A stretch of 14,335 nt of DNA from Desulfobacterales bacterium HSG17 (GCA_030377945.1 JAUCGD010000074.1:1-14335); one strand, 5' to 3'; positions 7,692 through 14,335 are shown, counted from the stretch's first letter. Program-made: numbers and translations. Notes: generated by a model from the letters alone, not told the origin.

Positions 7692-8915
7692 TTATGCTTC
7701 ACTGTTCCTTGCCTGCTCAATTTTTTTGTATGCCTCCTGCATTGTCTCAGTAATTAAATCAATATCTGCTGGTTTATGCAGATATGCAAAAGCGCCAAGT
7801 TCCATACAGATTTTTCTATCCTCCTCAGAACCATGACCCGTAAGAATGATAACCTCAATATGGGGTTTTGTTTCCTTAATTTTCTTTAATACATCAAAGC
7901 CTTCAACACCTGGCATTTTCAGGTCAAGAAGAATTACTTCAGTGTCTTCCTGGTCTGTAAAATCCAGTGCCTCTTGACCGTTGTATGCAATTTCACTTGC
8001 AAACTGCCTCAGTTTGAGACGCTCTGACAAAGTTTGAACATACTCTTTTTCATCATCCACAAGAAGAACCCTTAAAGGTGTATCAAATTCAAAATGGTGG
8101 ATGATATTGCTCTTGTAATAATTCTGCCCGATTTTTGTCTCCACAGATTTAACGCCTTGGACAGCTTCCACAGTTTTAATTATTTTCTGCTGAAATTTTG
8201 AGAGCATCAGCACTTTTTTATCAATGGTTACTATTACATTGCCATCTCTTGATTTCACCTTTAATTCCTGACCTATTTCACTTAGAACTGATTCAAGTAA
8301 AGCTGCCAGTTGATAATCCAAGACTTCATGTTCTATAATATCTTCATCATTAAAAGGAAGTTTTTCAAGATGCTTTAAGACAAGTTCTGCAGCCTCCTGG
8401 GCATTAAATTTTCTTGAAGGGATAACAATGTCATAAAGAGTCTCGTCCCATGCTTTTTTGTTAAAAATAGATGCAGTCCATAAAAAAGCCCGTTTATCTG
8501 AATTGTAAATTTCCTTTATTGCCTCTTTTTCAGACAAACTATTTTTTGTCATTGCATTTTGTATGCGTTTTTCTTTTGCGGCAATGATTAGAATCCGCAT
8601 TACATGAGTTACTTCTTTGGGGATCAGATGTCCGAGAAGTCCATAAAAAATGCAATTGCCTTTTTTTACAAAATCAGCAAGACTTTTTTTAAGGGCAACA
8701 ATACTTTTCTCTTTATCGTGAGTGAAATCATTAAAAGCAATTTGCTTACTTTCCAGAACTTTTTGAAGAGTAGCCTTTTTAATATTACTGGTTTGATGTG
8801 TTTTCTCAATGATATCAGCATCAGTGATAATGCTGCAATTGAATTTTTCACCAAACATTTGAACTATTTCATTGGAATTGGCGTATAATCCGTTTGTTAC
8901 AGATATAATCGGCAA
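7692..8915 (-). CDS. Degenerate cytidylate-kinase-like domain fused to a BON-like segment and a receiver domain
   Basis: The fusion has 407 residues from the TTG start (numbers below count from the GTG two codons earlier). Residues 1-190 resemble the cytidylate-kinase-like family: IISVTNGLYANSNEIV at the P-loop position, VMRILIIAAKEKRIQNAM (107-124), SDKRAFLWTASIFNKKAWDETLYDIVI (141-167) and an AQEAAELVLKHL helix. The Gly-rich, Lys-containing P-loop is missing, so catalysis is doubtful. Residues 205-265 look like a BON domain, with KVKSRDGNVIVTI and VQGVKSVET. Residues 282-400 are a receiver with D289-D290, phosphosite D333 in LLDLKMPG, T361 and K383. It is the first gene of the operon with the second regulator, the CBS protein and the permease, directly downstream of a sigma-54 promoter. 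A phosphorylation-controlled nucleotide-sensing pseudoenzyme is an inference. Confidence 0.85.
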   Translation of the reverse strand: MPIISVTNGLYANSNEIVQMFGEKFNCSIITDADIIEKTHQTSNIKKATLQKVLESKQIAFNDFTHDKEKSIVALKKSLADFVKKGNCIFYGLLGHLIPKEVTHVMRILIIAAKEKRIQNAMTKNSLSEKEAIKEIYNSDKRAFLWTASIFNKKAWDETLYDIVIPSRKFNAQEAAELVLKHLEKLPFNDEDIIEHEVLDYQLAALLESVLSEIGQELKVKSRDGNVIVTIDKKVLMLSKFQQKIIKTVEAVQGVKSVETKIGQNYYKSNIIHHFEFDTPLRVLLVDDEKEYVQTLSERLKLRQFASEIAYNGQEALDFTDQEDTEVILLDLKMPGVEGFDVLKKIKETKPHIEVIILTGHGSEEDRKICMELGAFAYLHKPADIDLITETMQEAYKKIEQARNSEA

Positions 8916-8917
8916 TG

Positions 8918-8925
8918 TCACCTCC
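8918..8925 (-). promoter_or_regulatory. Shine-Dalgarno that contains a false GTG start and selects the TTG at 8915
   Basis: The minus strand reads GGAGGTGA at 8925-8918, followed by CA and a TTG at 8915-8913. The in-frame GTG at 8921 lies inside this ribosome site and has none of its own, so the TTG, five bases after GGAGG, is the better start. The two choices differ by two codons. Confidence 0.65.
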
Positions 8926-8990
8926 GTATATTTTTATTATGTTTGTCTGCCTTCAGCCATACCTGTTGCCTTTTTTGCCTACTACATTTT

Positions 8991-9006
8991 AGCAAAAGGC
9001 ATGCCA
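8991..9006 (-). promoter_or_regulatory. Sigma-54 (RpoN) -24/-12 promoter for the receiver-CBS-permease operon
   Basis: Read on the minus strand the site is TGGCATGCCTTTTGCT, preceded by C. It matches the sigma-54 consensus YTGGCACG-N4-TTGCW at every defined base except one (T for C), with the required ten bases between GG (9005-9004) and GC (8993-8992). Transcription would start near 8980, giving a leader of about 65 bases before the TTG at 8915. The next DNA-binding protein gene upstream on the same strand encodes a sigma-54 activator. Confidence 0.8.
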
Positions 9007-9149
9007 GATATAAATAGATGTTAAATCAGTGTGTTATAAAATGCAATAACTATATGAACTATAATGAAACAAAATGACACCATTCCAAAAAAACTTTTTG
9101 AAACAAAATAAAACGAATTTAGAGAGTACGTTACTATACAACCTTAGTT
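9007..9149 (-). promoter_or_regulatory. Probable upstream activator region of the sigma-54 promoter
   Basis: This gene-free stretch lies between the sigma-54 promoter and the end of the NifX-like gene. It holds an 11-bp direct repeat TGAAACAAAAT (9065-9075 and 9099-9109), a 7-bp tandem AACTATA (9048-9054 and 9057-9063), and a small inverted repeat GTTAT-N8-ATAAC (about 9033-9050). The 11-mers lie about 85-95 and 119-129 bases upstream of the predicted transcription start, the usual distance for enhancer-binding sites. Which repeat, if any, is bound cannot be told from sequence. I see no convincing terminator for the gene before it. Confidence 0.4.
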
Positions 9150-9509
9150 TTATACATATTTCCCTTCAACCATTCTATCAGAAAGAATGTCACCGGAATT
9201 TAAAATATTTTTCTTCCACCTGTCAAATGCATCAGACCATGTTCCCACAATGGAATCAAAAATCTCAATTTTTTTCCATTTCAAAAACTGATAACACTCA
9301 TTTTCTATGGCACCGCATATTAGAGTAGTAATATTTTCCAACAGCATTAAATGACACAGCTCATCAGCAGAAGATCTGGGCATGACAATTGTTTTTTTCT
9401 CTTCAAGTGTCATATCCTCTGATAGAAGGATAATAAAGACTTCTGTTGCCATGTCAAAACGGGGTGCAATATTTTCCTGATAAACTGGTATGGATAGTTT
9501 ATGTGCCAT
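9150..9509 (-). CDS. NifX/NafY-type dinitrogenase iron-molybdenum cofactor-binding domain protein
   Basis: This single-domain protein of 119 residues belongs to the NifB/NifX/NafY cofactor-binding family. It opens with KLSIPVYQENIAPRFDMA, the usual N-terminal signature in which a short beta strand is followed by 'apRFd'. It later has the LICGAIENECYQFLKWKKIEI core that matches the family's GGI...l...GI.v stretch. Family members carry or shuttle Fe-S or Mo-Fe clusters. No nitrogenase gene is present here, and isolated copies are common in anaerobes with unknown roles. C66 (LICGA) and C72 are possible ligands. It follows the sigma-54 activator gene by 87 bases on the same strand, and its own ribosome site is weak. 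Confidence 0.8.
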   Translation of the reverse strand: MAHKLSIPVYQENIAPRFDMATEVFIILLSEDMTLEEKKTIVMPRSSADELCHLMLLENITTLICGAIENECYQFLKWKKIEIFDSIVGTWSDAFDRWKKNILNSGDILSDRMVEGKYV

Positions 9510-9596
9510 TTTTTTTATAAATCCATTATCTTTATTAAAAAATTTTAAAATGTCTGTTATGAATGCTCAATTGCAGTCATCCATGACGTTTACCAT

Positions 9597-11069
9597 TCAA
9601 GGATCAATTCCATATTGTTTTATTTTCCTCCACAAAGTACTTCTTCCCCAACCAAGAATTTTTGCTGCCTGATTTTTTTTCCCGTTTGCCTGCTGAAGTG
9701 CCTCCATTATCATCCTGCGCTGAAGAGACGGCCATGTATCATCTGATTTAATCTTGTCTGGATTAATTGTATCTGCCGCATTGATCGTATCTGAGCGAAG
9801 AGTATCTTTTTCAGGCCTGCTAAAGCCTGTATTATAAGAATCTTCAGATTTTTTAAAATATGATGAGAAAAAAGATCCCTCATCTACAGAATCAAAAAGA
9901 TAAGATGGCAGATTTTCATGTTCAATCATTGATGTGTTTGCCACGTTAACTGCATATTCCACAATATTTTTTAACTCCCGGATATTGCCTTCATAGTGAT
10001 AATCCAAGAGTCTTGCAAGGGCAGTTTTAGAAAACCCGCTGAGTGTTTTATTAATCAGACGCTGATAATGGCTGAAAAAATGATCCAGCAAAAGTCTTAC
10101 ATCACCTTCTCTCTCTCTTAAAGGCGGCAGATGAATCCTTGCAACATGTAATCTAAAAAGAAGATCTTTTCTAAAACTGCCATCCTTGACCATCTCTTCA
10201 AGATTACGGTTGGTTGCGGCAATTATTCTCACATTAACATGGAATCCTTTTGTACTGCCAAGGGGAAAAATTATTTTATCATCAAGAAAGGTCAAAAGCT
10301 TAACCTGAAGGGCGAGTGGGAGATCCCCGATTTCAGTTAAAAATATGGTACCATTGTGAGCCAGCTTAAATCTGCCTGGTTTTGCCCCGACAGCACCTGT
10401 AAAAGCGCCTTTTTCATGGCCGAATAATTCAGATTCCAGAAGAGTTTCCGGCAATGCTCCACAATTAATTTTAATAAATGGTCCTGATTCACGTTCTGAA
10501 GTCTGGTGTATGGCTTCTGCCACAAGATCCTTTCCTGTTCCTGTTTCACCAGTTATTAAAATTGATGTGTCGCTTTGGGCAATAACAGGCAGAGTCTGGA
10601 ATATTTTTTCCATCTGTGGGCTTCTGCCAATGATATTTGCAAAGCTGTAGGCAGTGCTTTGCATTTTATCAAATTTTTCATCCATCCTTATTTTCTGGAC
10701 AGTCTCTACAAACCCTGTATTATTGCCATGAGTATCAAATATTGGGGCAATAGTTATTCTTATGGGCACTTTCTGCCTGTCCATATTAATCATATCACTT
10801 TTACAGGATATGGATCTGTGCTCACCCCCCATGGTAAGCACAGGACAATTATTAATACACGCTGCACTTCTCAGAATATTATGACACTCAACTCCATAAG
10901 CTCTGTCAATACGAACTCCAGACATAGCTTCAAAAAATTTATTCAAATGCACTACTCTGCGATCTTGATCAAGTACAAGAATCCCAAGAGGAATTTCATC
11001 AACAAAATGAATAAAATCCAAAGGATTTTCCAAAAGGGAATGAATAATCGGGTTGGAAAATCTGTTCAT
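9597..11069 (-). CDS. PAS-containing sigma-54-dependent transcriptional activator (bEBP, Fis-type HTH)
   Basis: This NtrC-type activator has 490 residues. A PAS domain (about 18-125) contains the cysteine set C62, C71, C75 and C89 (C62-x8-C71-x3-C75), which could hold an Fe-S cluster or a redox switch. The AAA+ domain (about 146-385) shows Walker A GETGTGKD (174-181), the sigma-54 contact loop GAFTGA (221-226), sensor I RIIAATNR (281-288) and arginine-finger region FRKDLLFRL (299-307). Walker B reads TIFLTEIGD: the usual Asp before the catalytic Glu246 is Thr245. A low-complexity linker with DTIN repeats (about 428-436) leads to a Fis-type helix-turn-helix (about 465-486, NQAAKILGWGRSTLWRKIKQYG). 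It lies 8 bases after the FAD oxidoreductase gene. The sigma-54 promoter at 8991-9006 is an obvious candidate target. Confidence 0.93.
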   Translation of the reverse strand: MNRFSNPIIHSLLENPLDFIHFVDEIPLGILVLDQDRRVVHLNKFFEAMSGVRIDRAYGVECHNILRSAACINNCPVLTMGGEHRSISCKSDMINMDRQKVPIRITIAPIFDTHGNNTGFVETVQKIRMDEKFDKMQSTAYSFANIIGRSPQMEKIFQTLPVIAQSDTSILITGETGTGKDLVAEAIHQTSERESGPFIKINCGALPETLLESELFGHEKGAFTGAVGAKPGRFKLAHNGTIFLTEIGDLPLALQVKLLTFLDDKIIFPLGSTKGFHVNVRIIAATNRNLEEMVKDGSFRKDLLFRLHVARIHLPPLREREGDVRLLLDHFFSHYQRLINKTLSGFSKTALARLLDYHYEGNIRELKNIVEYAVNVANTSMIEHENLPSYLFDSVDEGSFFSSYFKKSEDSYNTGFSRPEKDTLRSDTINAADTINPDKIKSDDTWPSLQRRMIMEALQQANGKKNQAAKILGWGRSTLWRKIKQYGIDP

Positions 11070-11077
11070 AATCTGCT

Positions 11078-12784
11078 TTAATCCATGGGTTCATGGACTG
11101 CAAGAATCATGGCATATCCTCCTTGAATATTCCTGGTATTGGTAATACCCTTACTTGCCAGAATGATCTGAATCTCATAGGAGCGTGGTCCTGAACCGCA
11201 AAGCAGGCATAAGGGTTCATCTGTTGGAACTTCATGAACACGTTTTCTGAATTCATCCTGGGGAATATTGATCCACCTGTCCCCATATTTTTCCACAAAA
11301 GGATCTGCCTGCACCCGGCTTCTGATGTCAAGAACCTTTGTTTTTTCCTGTCTGAACTCTTCAAGAAAATCCAGAACATCAATGGCCACATGACTTCCTT
11401 TAATTGTATTATCAAGACAGTTACCTGCATTGTTGACAATATCCATGGCAGAAGCAAAGGGTGGTGAGTATGAAACTTCAAGAGCACATATATCACTTAC
11501 AGTTGCTCCATACTGGAATAGAGGAGCTACTGCATCAACCCTTGACTTGACAGCATCTCCCTGGGGACCTGCAGCTTCAACACCCAGAATTTTTCTGGTT
11601 TTGCGGTCAGCAATAAGTTTCATATACATGAAATCTGAATCTGGATAAAAATGAGCTCTGTCAGACTGGGCAACAACACAATAGGCAGGATCAAAACCAG
11701 CATTTTTTGCCTGGTCAAATGTCAGCCCTGCCTTGGCAACACCCAGACCAAATACCTTGATACAGAAACTTCCTACAGCTCCTTTAAAATGTTCATGGCC
11801 GCCATTGATATTTGTGGCAATTATTCGCCCCTGCCTGTTGGCAAGAGAACCAAGAGGCATCAAGATGGACTGGCCATTAATAATATTCTGGACTTCTACG
11901 CAATCTCCTCCTGCATAGATATCCGGGTCTGTGGTCTGCATGCATTGATCAACCACAATACCTGAATACCTTCCAATGGCAAGCCCTGCATTTTTGGCAA
12001 GCTCGGAGTTAGGCCTGACTCCTGCTGCCAGCACAACCATATCACATGAAATTGTTGTCTCAGTGGTTTCAACAGACACAACTTTGTTTGCATCATCACC
12101 ATTTATGCGTACGACCCGCTGGGAAGTCAGAACATTAACGTCATTCTCTTTAAGCTCTTTTAATACAACAGCTGATAGGTTTTTTCCAAGAGCTGTTGGT
12201 AAAACATGGTCAGCCATTTCAATGATTGTGGTATCAACACCCCAAAGATCAGTTAAAGCCTCTGCCATTTCAATACCAATTGCACCAGCACCGATTACCA
12301 CGGCATTTCCGACTTTTCCATCTGCTATCTTTGTTTTAATGGCCTGGGCCTGGTGCAGATTTGAAATCACATGAACACCGGAAAGGTCAACTCCCGGGAA
12401 TGGCGGTTTGACAGGAGCAGCTCCTGTGGCGATAACAAGCTTATCATATTCAAGCTCTTCATCTCTATCCTCACTTAAATGGCGCACGATAAGTTTTTTT
12501 TCTTTTCGATTTATTGAGAGAGCTTCAACCCCGCTAAGGACTTCAACACCCTTGTCAGTACGAAAAAATTCAGTGTCCCTGATGGCATGGGCAAATGTTG
12601 AGTAGAGTCCTTCAAGATCAGCTATATCACCACCAATATAATAGGGAATCCCGCATCCTCCATAAGATATCAGTGTATCTTTATCAATAAGGGTAATCTG
12701 CGCCTCTGGATTCAGGCGTCTCATTCGACAAGCCACTTTAGGACCCAGAGCCACGGCTCCAATAATAATTATACGTTCAGGCAT
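11078..12784 (-). CDS. CoA-disulfide-reductase-like FAD/NAD(P) oxidoreductase with C-terminal rhodanese domain
   Basis: This flavoprotein has 568 residues. The N-terminal Rossmann motif IIIIGAVALGPKVACR binds FAD. SYGGCGIPYYIGG carries the single redox Cys44 typical of CoA-disulfide reductase, NADH oxidase and NAD(P)H-dependent polysulfide reductase enzymes. A second Rossmann motif, VVIGAGAIGIEMAEAL (about 162-177), binds the pyridine nucleotide, and DPDIYAGGDC is the third FAD contact. A dimerisation domain follows. From about residue 470 a rhodanese domain runs to the end, with VLDIRSR and active-site loop C529-GSGPRS, then NIQGGYAMI. Such fusions reduce CoA persulfide or polysulfide, fitting sulfur metabolism in an anaerobe. 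It starts at an ATG with AAAGGAGG 4 bases upstream and is followed by the sigma-54 activator, probably in one operon. Confidence 0.92.
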   Translation of the reverse strand: MPERIIIIGAVALGPKVACRMRRLNPEAQITLIDKDTLISYGGCGIPYYIGGDIADLEGLYSTFAHAIRDTEFFRTDKGVEVLSGVEALSINRKEKKLIVRHLSEDRDEELEYDKLVIATGAAPVKPPFPGVDLSGVHVISNLHQAQAIKTKIADGKVGNAVVIGAGAIGIEMAEALTDLWGVDTTIIEMADHVLPTALGKNLSAVVLKELKENDVNVLTSQRVVRINGDDANKVVSVETTETTISCDMVVLAAGVRPNSELAKNAGLAIGRYSGIVVDQCMQTTDPDIYAGGDCVEVQNIINGQSILMPLGSLANRQGRIIATNINGGHEHFKGAVGSFCIKVFGLGVAKAGLTFDQAKNAGFDPAYCVVAQSDRAHFYPDSDFMYMKLIADRKTRKILGVEAAGPQGDAVKSRVDAVAPLFQYGATVSDICALEVSYSPPFASAMDIVNNAGNCLDNTIKGSHVAIDVLDFLEEFRQEKTKVLDIRSRVQADPFVEKYGDRWINIPQDEFRKRVHEVPTDEPLCLLCGSGPRSYEIQIILASKGITNTRNIQGGYAMILAVHEPMD

Positions 12785-12816
12785 TTTTCCTCCTTTATCT
12801 GTTTCAATGAGTTATC

Positions 12817-12846
12817 ATCATGCATCCAAGAGGAGTAGTCTGTCAA
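12817..12846 (-). promoter_or_regulatory. Possible sigma-70 promoter for the FAD oxidoreductase operon
   Basis: In the 75-base gap before the flavoprotein gene, the minus strand has a perfect -35 TTGACA (12846-12841), 18 bases, then CATGAT (12822-12817), a 4/6 match to the -10 box. The position, about 30-60 bases before the ATG, is suitable. No -24/-12 promoter is present in this gap. Confidence 0.35.
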
Positions 12847-12859
12847 TAATAAAAAACTG

Positions 12860-13714
12860 TTAAATCATGACCATGCCTTGAAAGACTTCTATTGCAGGAC
12901 CGGTTTTAAAAATATGGTTTGTTGTTTTATCCCAGTTTATCTCAAGATCTCCACCGTCAAGGTGAACAATGGCCTGTTGACCTGTTTTTCCTGCAAGATT
13001 TGCTGCAACAAGGCTGGCACAGGCCCCGGTACCACAGGCAAGGGTGATACCTGCACCCCTTTCCCACACCTTCATTATTAATTCTTTAGAGTTGACCACT
13101 TCAATCAATTCAACATTGGTCTTTTCAGGAAATTTTTCATGATTTTCAATAAAAGGACCAAGTTTTTCAGGTTCCACTTTTGTAATATCATCAACAAAAA
13201 GTACACAATGGGGATTTCCCATACCAACTGCGGTAATACTGTATTCCACGCCATTGGCTGTGATATTCTCTTTTTCAGTTGTCCTGTTTTTACTTTTAAA
13301 GGGAATGTCCCTGCATAAAAGAACAGGCTCTCCCATATCAACTCTTATTGACTGGACAACACCATCATCATTAACAATCACCTCTGGAATAATGGTGCCA
13401 GCCTTTGTATCCACCCTTATTTTTGTTTTAGAAACAATTTTGTTTTCGTAAAGATATTTTGCAAAGCATCTCATGCCATTGCCGCACATCTGAGGCTGGG
13501 AACCATCGGAGTTAAATATCCTGAATTTGATATCATGGTTATCAGGTGATTCAAGGATTAAAATAATGCCGTCTGCACCAATTCCGAAATGCCTTGAGCA
13601 AAGTTTTTTTGCCAGCACAGAATACTCTGCATATTCCTGGATCCTGCCCTGCCTGTCATCCATAATAATAAAATCATTGCCAAGGCCATGCATTTTAACA
13701 AATTCAAGTTCCAT
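12860..13714 (-). CDS. dapF: Diaminopimelate epimerase
   Basis: DapF is a cofactor-independent cytosolic racemase that converts LL- to meso-diaminopimelate for lysine and peptidoglycan synthesis. The protein has 284 residues, close to the usual length. It has the conserved opening MELEFVKMHGLGNDFI, the FGIGADG loop, the first catalytic cysteine C77 in QMCGNGMRC, the GNPHCV motif (167-171), and the second catalytic cysteine C227 in ACGTGACA. Two more in-frame ATGs at 13729 and 13726 overlap the upstream stop in an ATGA arrangement, but GGAGG at 13720-13724 is five bases before the ATG at 13714, and family starts agree with that choice. It is translationally coupled or nearly so to the ribonuclease D gene in front. 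Confidence 0.96.
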   Translation of the reverse strand: MELEFVKMHGLGNDFIIMDDRQGRIQEYAEYSVLAKKLCSRHFGIGADGIILILESPDNHDIKFRIFNSDGSQPQMCGNGMRCFAKYLYENKIVSKTKIRVDTKAGTIIPEVIVNDDGVVQSIRVDMGEPVLLCRDIPFKSKNRTTEKENITANGVEYSITAVGMGNPHCVLFVDDITKVEPEKLGPFIENHEKFPEKTNVELIEVVNSKELIMKVWERGAGITLACGTGACASLVAANLAGKTGQQAIVHLDGGDLEINWDKTTNHIFKTGPAIEVFQGMVMI

Positions 13715-13718
13715 CTTT

Positions 13719-13724
13719 CCCTCC
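13719..13724 (-). promoter_or_regulatory. Ribosome binding site deciding the dapF start
   Basis: GGAGGG on the minus strand sits immediately before GAAAG-ATG or AAAG-ATG, depending on register. It lies inside the codons that a longer dapF reading from 13729 would use, and so favours the ATG at 13714. Confidence 0.7.
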
Positions 13725-13725
13725 A

Positions 13726-14335
13726 TCATGAATTATCATATTCAAATGCTGCAAAAATATCTTCACCAATATTTTCCACCTGCCAGCGCCTGACATGCTC
13801 GATACTTAAAAGTTGAGCAGAATTTGCAGGCTTTTGCAGAGCAATGGAACTTATCAATGCATTATTAAGCAAAAATCCAGGTTCTATTCCTATAAAAGTG
13901 CTTAATTGTTCTCTCATTTTTTTCAATTTTGTTATTCTTTTCTCCACTTTAAAATCTCTTTTGGGTCTTTTTGTTCTTGGATATATTGGCAATTGTTCAT
14001 CTTCCAACTCCATTGCTCCGGTTATAGCTTGAACACAAAAACTGCCGTACATTTCCACCTGTCTTTTACTCAACGCTTTGATTTCCAATATCTGTTCAAT
14101 TGTTTCAGGTTTGTCCATGGATAGAGTCATTAAAGATGCATTTGATATAATTTTAAACAAGGGCTGATCTTTTTTCTGGGCAATCTGTATTCTAAGCTGC
14201 AATAAATTTTCAAGGACCGCAAGACTTCTGTTATCAATTTTACCGGCCCCTTTAAATTTTTTGAACAGAGGAGATGAGTGATTATTTTTATATCTGACCT
14301 GTTCTTGTATTTCAAACTCCTCTTTTGCCCATGAA
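13726..14335 (-). CDS. rnd: Ribonuclease D, C-terminal part (HRDC domain), truncated by the window edge
   Basis: The frame is open from the window edge (14335) to a TGA at 13726, giving about 203 residues of the C-terminal part; the start lies outside. The upstream portion reads WAKEEFEIQEQVRY, then FKGAGKIDNRSLAVLENLLQLR, which matches the region linking the exonuclease domain to HRDC in RNase D. The following segment from LRIQIAQKKDQPLFKI to VEMYGSFCVQAI is the HRDC nucleic-acid-binding domain. A basic region, YPRTKRPKRDFKVEKRITKLKKM, and a final helical segment with RRWQVENIGEDIFAAF follow. RNase D trims tRNA and other structured RNA 3' ends. The catalytic DEDD exonuclease residues cannot be checked because they lie outside the window. 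An internal TTG at 14202 is not the start, since coding continues upstream. Its stop overlaps an ATG of the dapF frame. Confidence 0.85.
   Translation of the reverse strand, partial: SWAKEEFEIQEQVRYKNNHSSPLFKKFKGAGKIDNRSLAVLENLLQLRIQIAQKKDQPLFKIISNASLMTLSMDKPETIEQILEIKALSKRQVEMYGSFCVQAITGAMELEDEQLPIYPRTKRPKRDFKVEKRITKLKKMREQLSTFIGIEPGFLLNNALISSIALQKPANSAQLLSIEHVRRWQVENIGEDIFAAFEYDNS

Noticed and set aside
9085..9101. A/T hairpin (CAAAAA-AAC-TTTTTG) as terminator of the NifX-like gene
   Set aside because: The stem is short and almost pure A/T with no following T-run on the minus strand, so it is too weak to call.
9074..9328. Plus-strand open frame of 84 codons covering the intergenic region and the NifX-like gene
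   Set aside because: It has no ribosome site and no family resemblance, and most of it is antisense to the NifX-like gene.
9150..9509. Evidence for a nitrogen-fixation cluster
   Set aside because: Only a single NifX-domain protein is present, with no nifHDK, nifB or nifE/N nearby. Isolated members of this family are common in anaerobes.
10575..11081. Long plus-strand open frame (168 codons) opposite the sigma-54 activator
   Set aside because: It is antisense to well-conserved PAS coding sequence and its product has no recognisable domain. It is best explained as a shadow of the real gene.
11976..12374. Plus-strand open frame opposite the FAD oxidoreductase
   Set aside because: It is antisense to a clear Rossmann-fold gene. 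Its low-complexity Ser/Thr-rich product is typical of a reverse-strand shadow.
1..14335. CRISPR arrays, transposases, attachment sites, tRNA or rRNA genes
   Set aside because: No repeated spacer pattern, transposase motif, terminal inverted repeats or recognisable structural RNA sequence was seen on either strand.

Overview
The window looks like chromosome from an anaerobic, AT-rich deltaproteobacterium (Desulfobacterota), probably a relative of Desulfobacter or Desulfobacula. This is an inference. It rests on the combination of a CoA-disulfide-reductase-type flavoprotein fused to rhodanese, a PAS/sigma-54 activator with a cysteine cluster, a stand-alone NifX-like protein, and a DASS/SLC13 permease surrounded by receiver-only response regulators. 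No rRNA, tRNA, insertion sequence or CRISPR array was seen.

Layout. (1) 31-2197, minus strand: a PEP-synthase/PPDK N-domain-like protein followed by a QueG-like iron-sulfur protein. (2) 2382-4981, plus strand, divergent from block 1: a membrane sensor histidine kinase, a short histidine-kinase-like protein with a ruined ATPase domain, and a receiver-only response regulator. (3) A perfect 16-bp stem-loop at 5048-5086 separates this block from the convergent block 4. (4) 5113-8915, minus strand, transcribed in the order: degenerate cytidylate-kinase-like/BON-like/receiver fusion, second receiver-only regulator, CBS-pair protein, DASS transporter. A near-consensus sigma-54 promoter (8991-9006) lies just upstream, with repeats further upstream at distances typical of activator sites. 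(5) 9150-12784, minus strand: FAD oxidoreductase-rhodanese, sigma-54 activator, NifX-like protein. (6) 12860-14335, minus strand: dapF preceded by the 3' part of rnd, which runs off the window edge.

How it may work together (inference). Blocks 2 and 4 share the same parts: three receiver domains, one complete kinase, one kinase-like protein that keeps the phosphoacceptor His but not the ATP site, and no DNA-binding output domain. They converge on a transporter whose signature SNT motifs are changed. This suggests a phosphorelay that senses a periplasmic signal and controls a transporter through protein contacts. Block 5 carries the only DNA-binding regulator in the window. It is a plausible activator of the sigma-54 promoter of block 4, which would link redox or sulfur state to expression of the transport/signalling operon.
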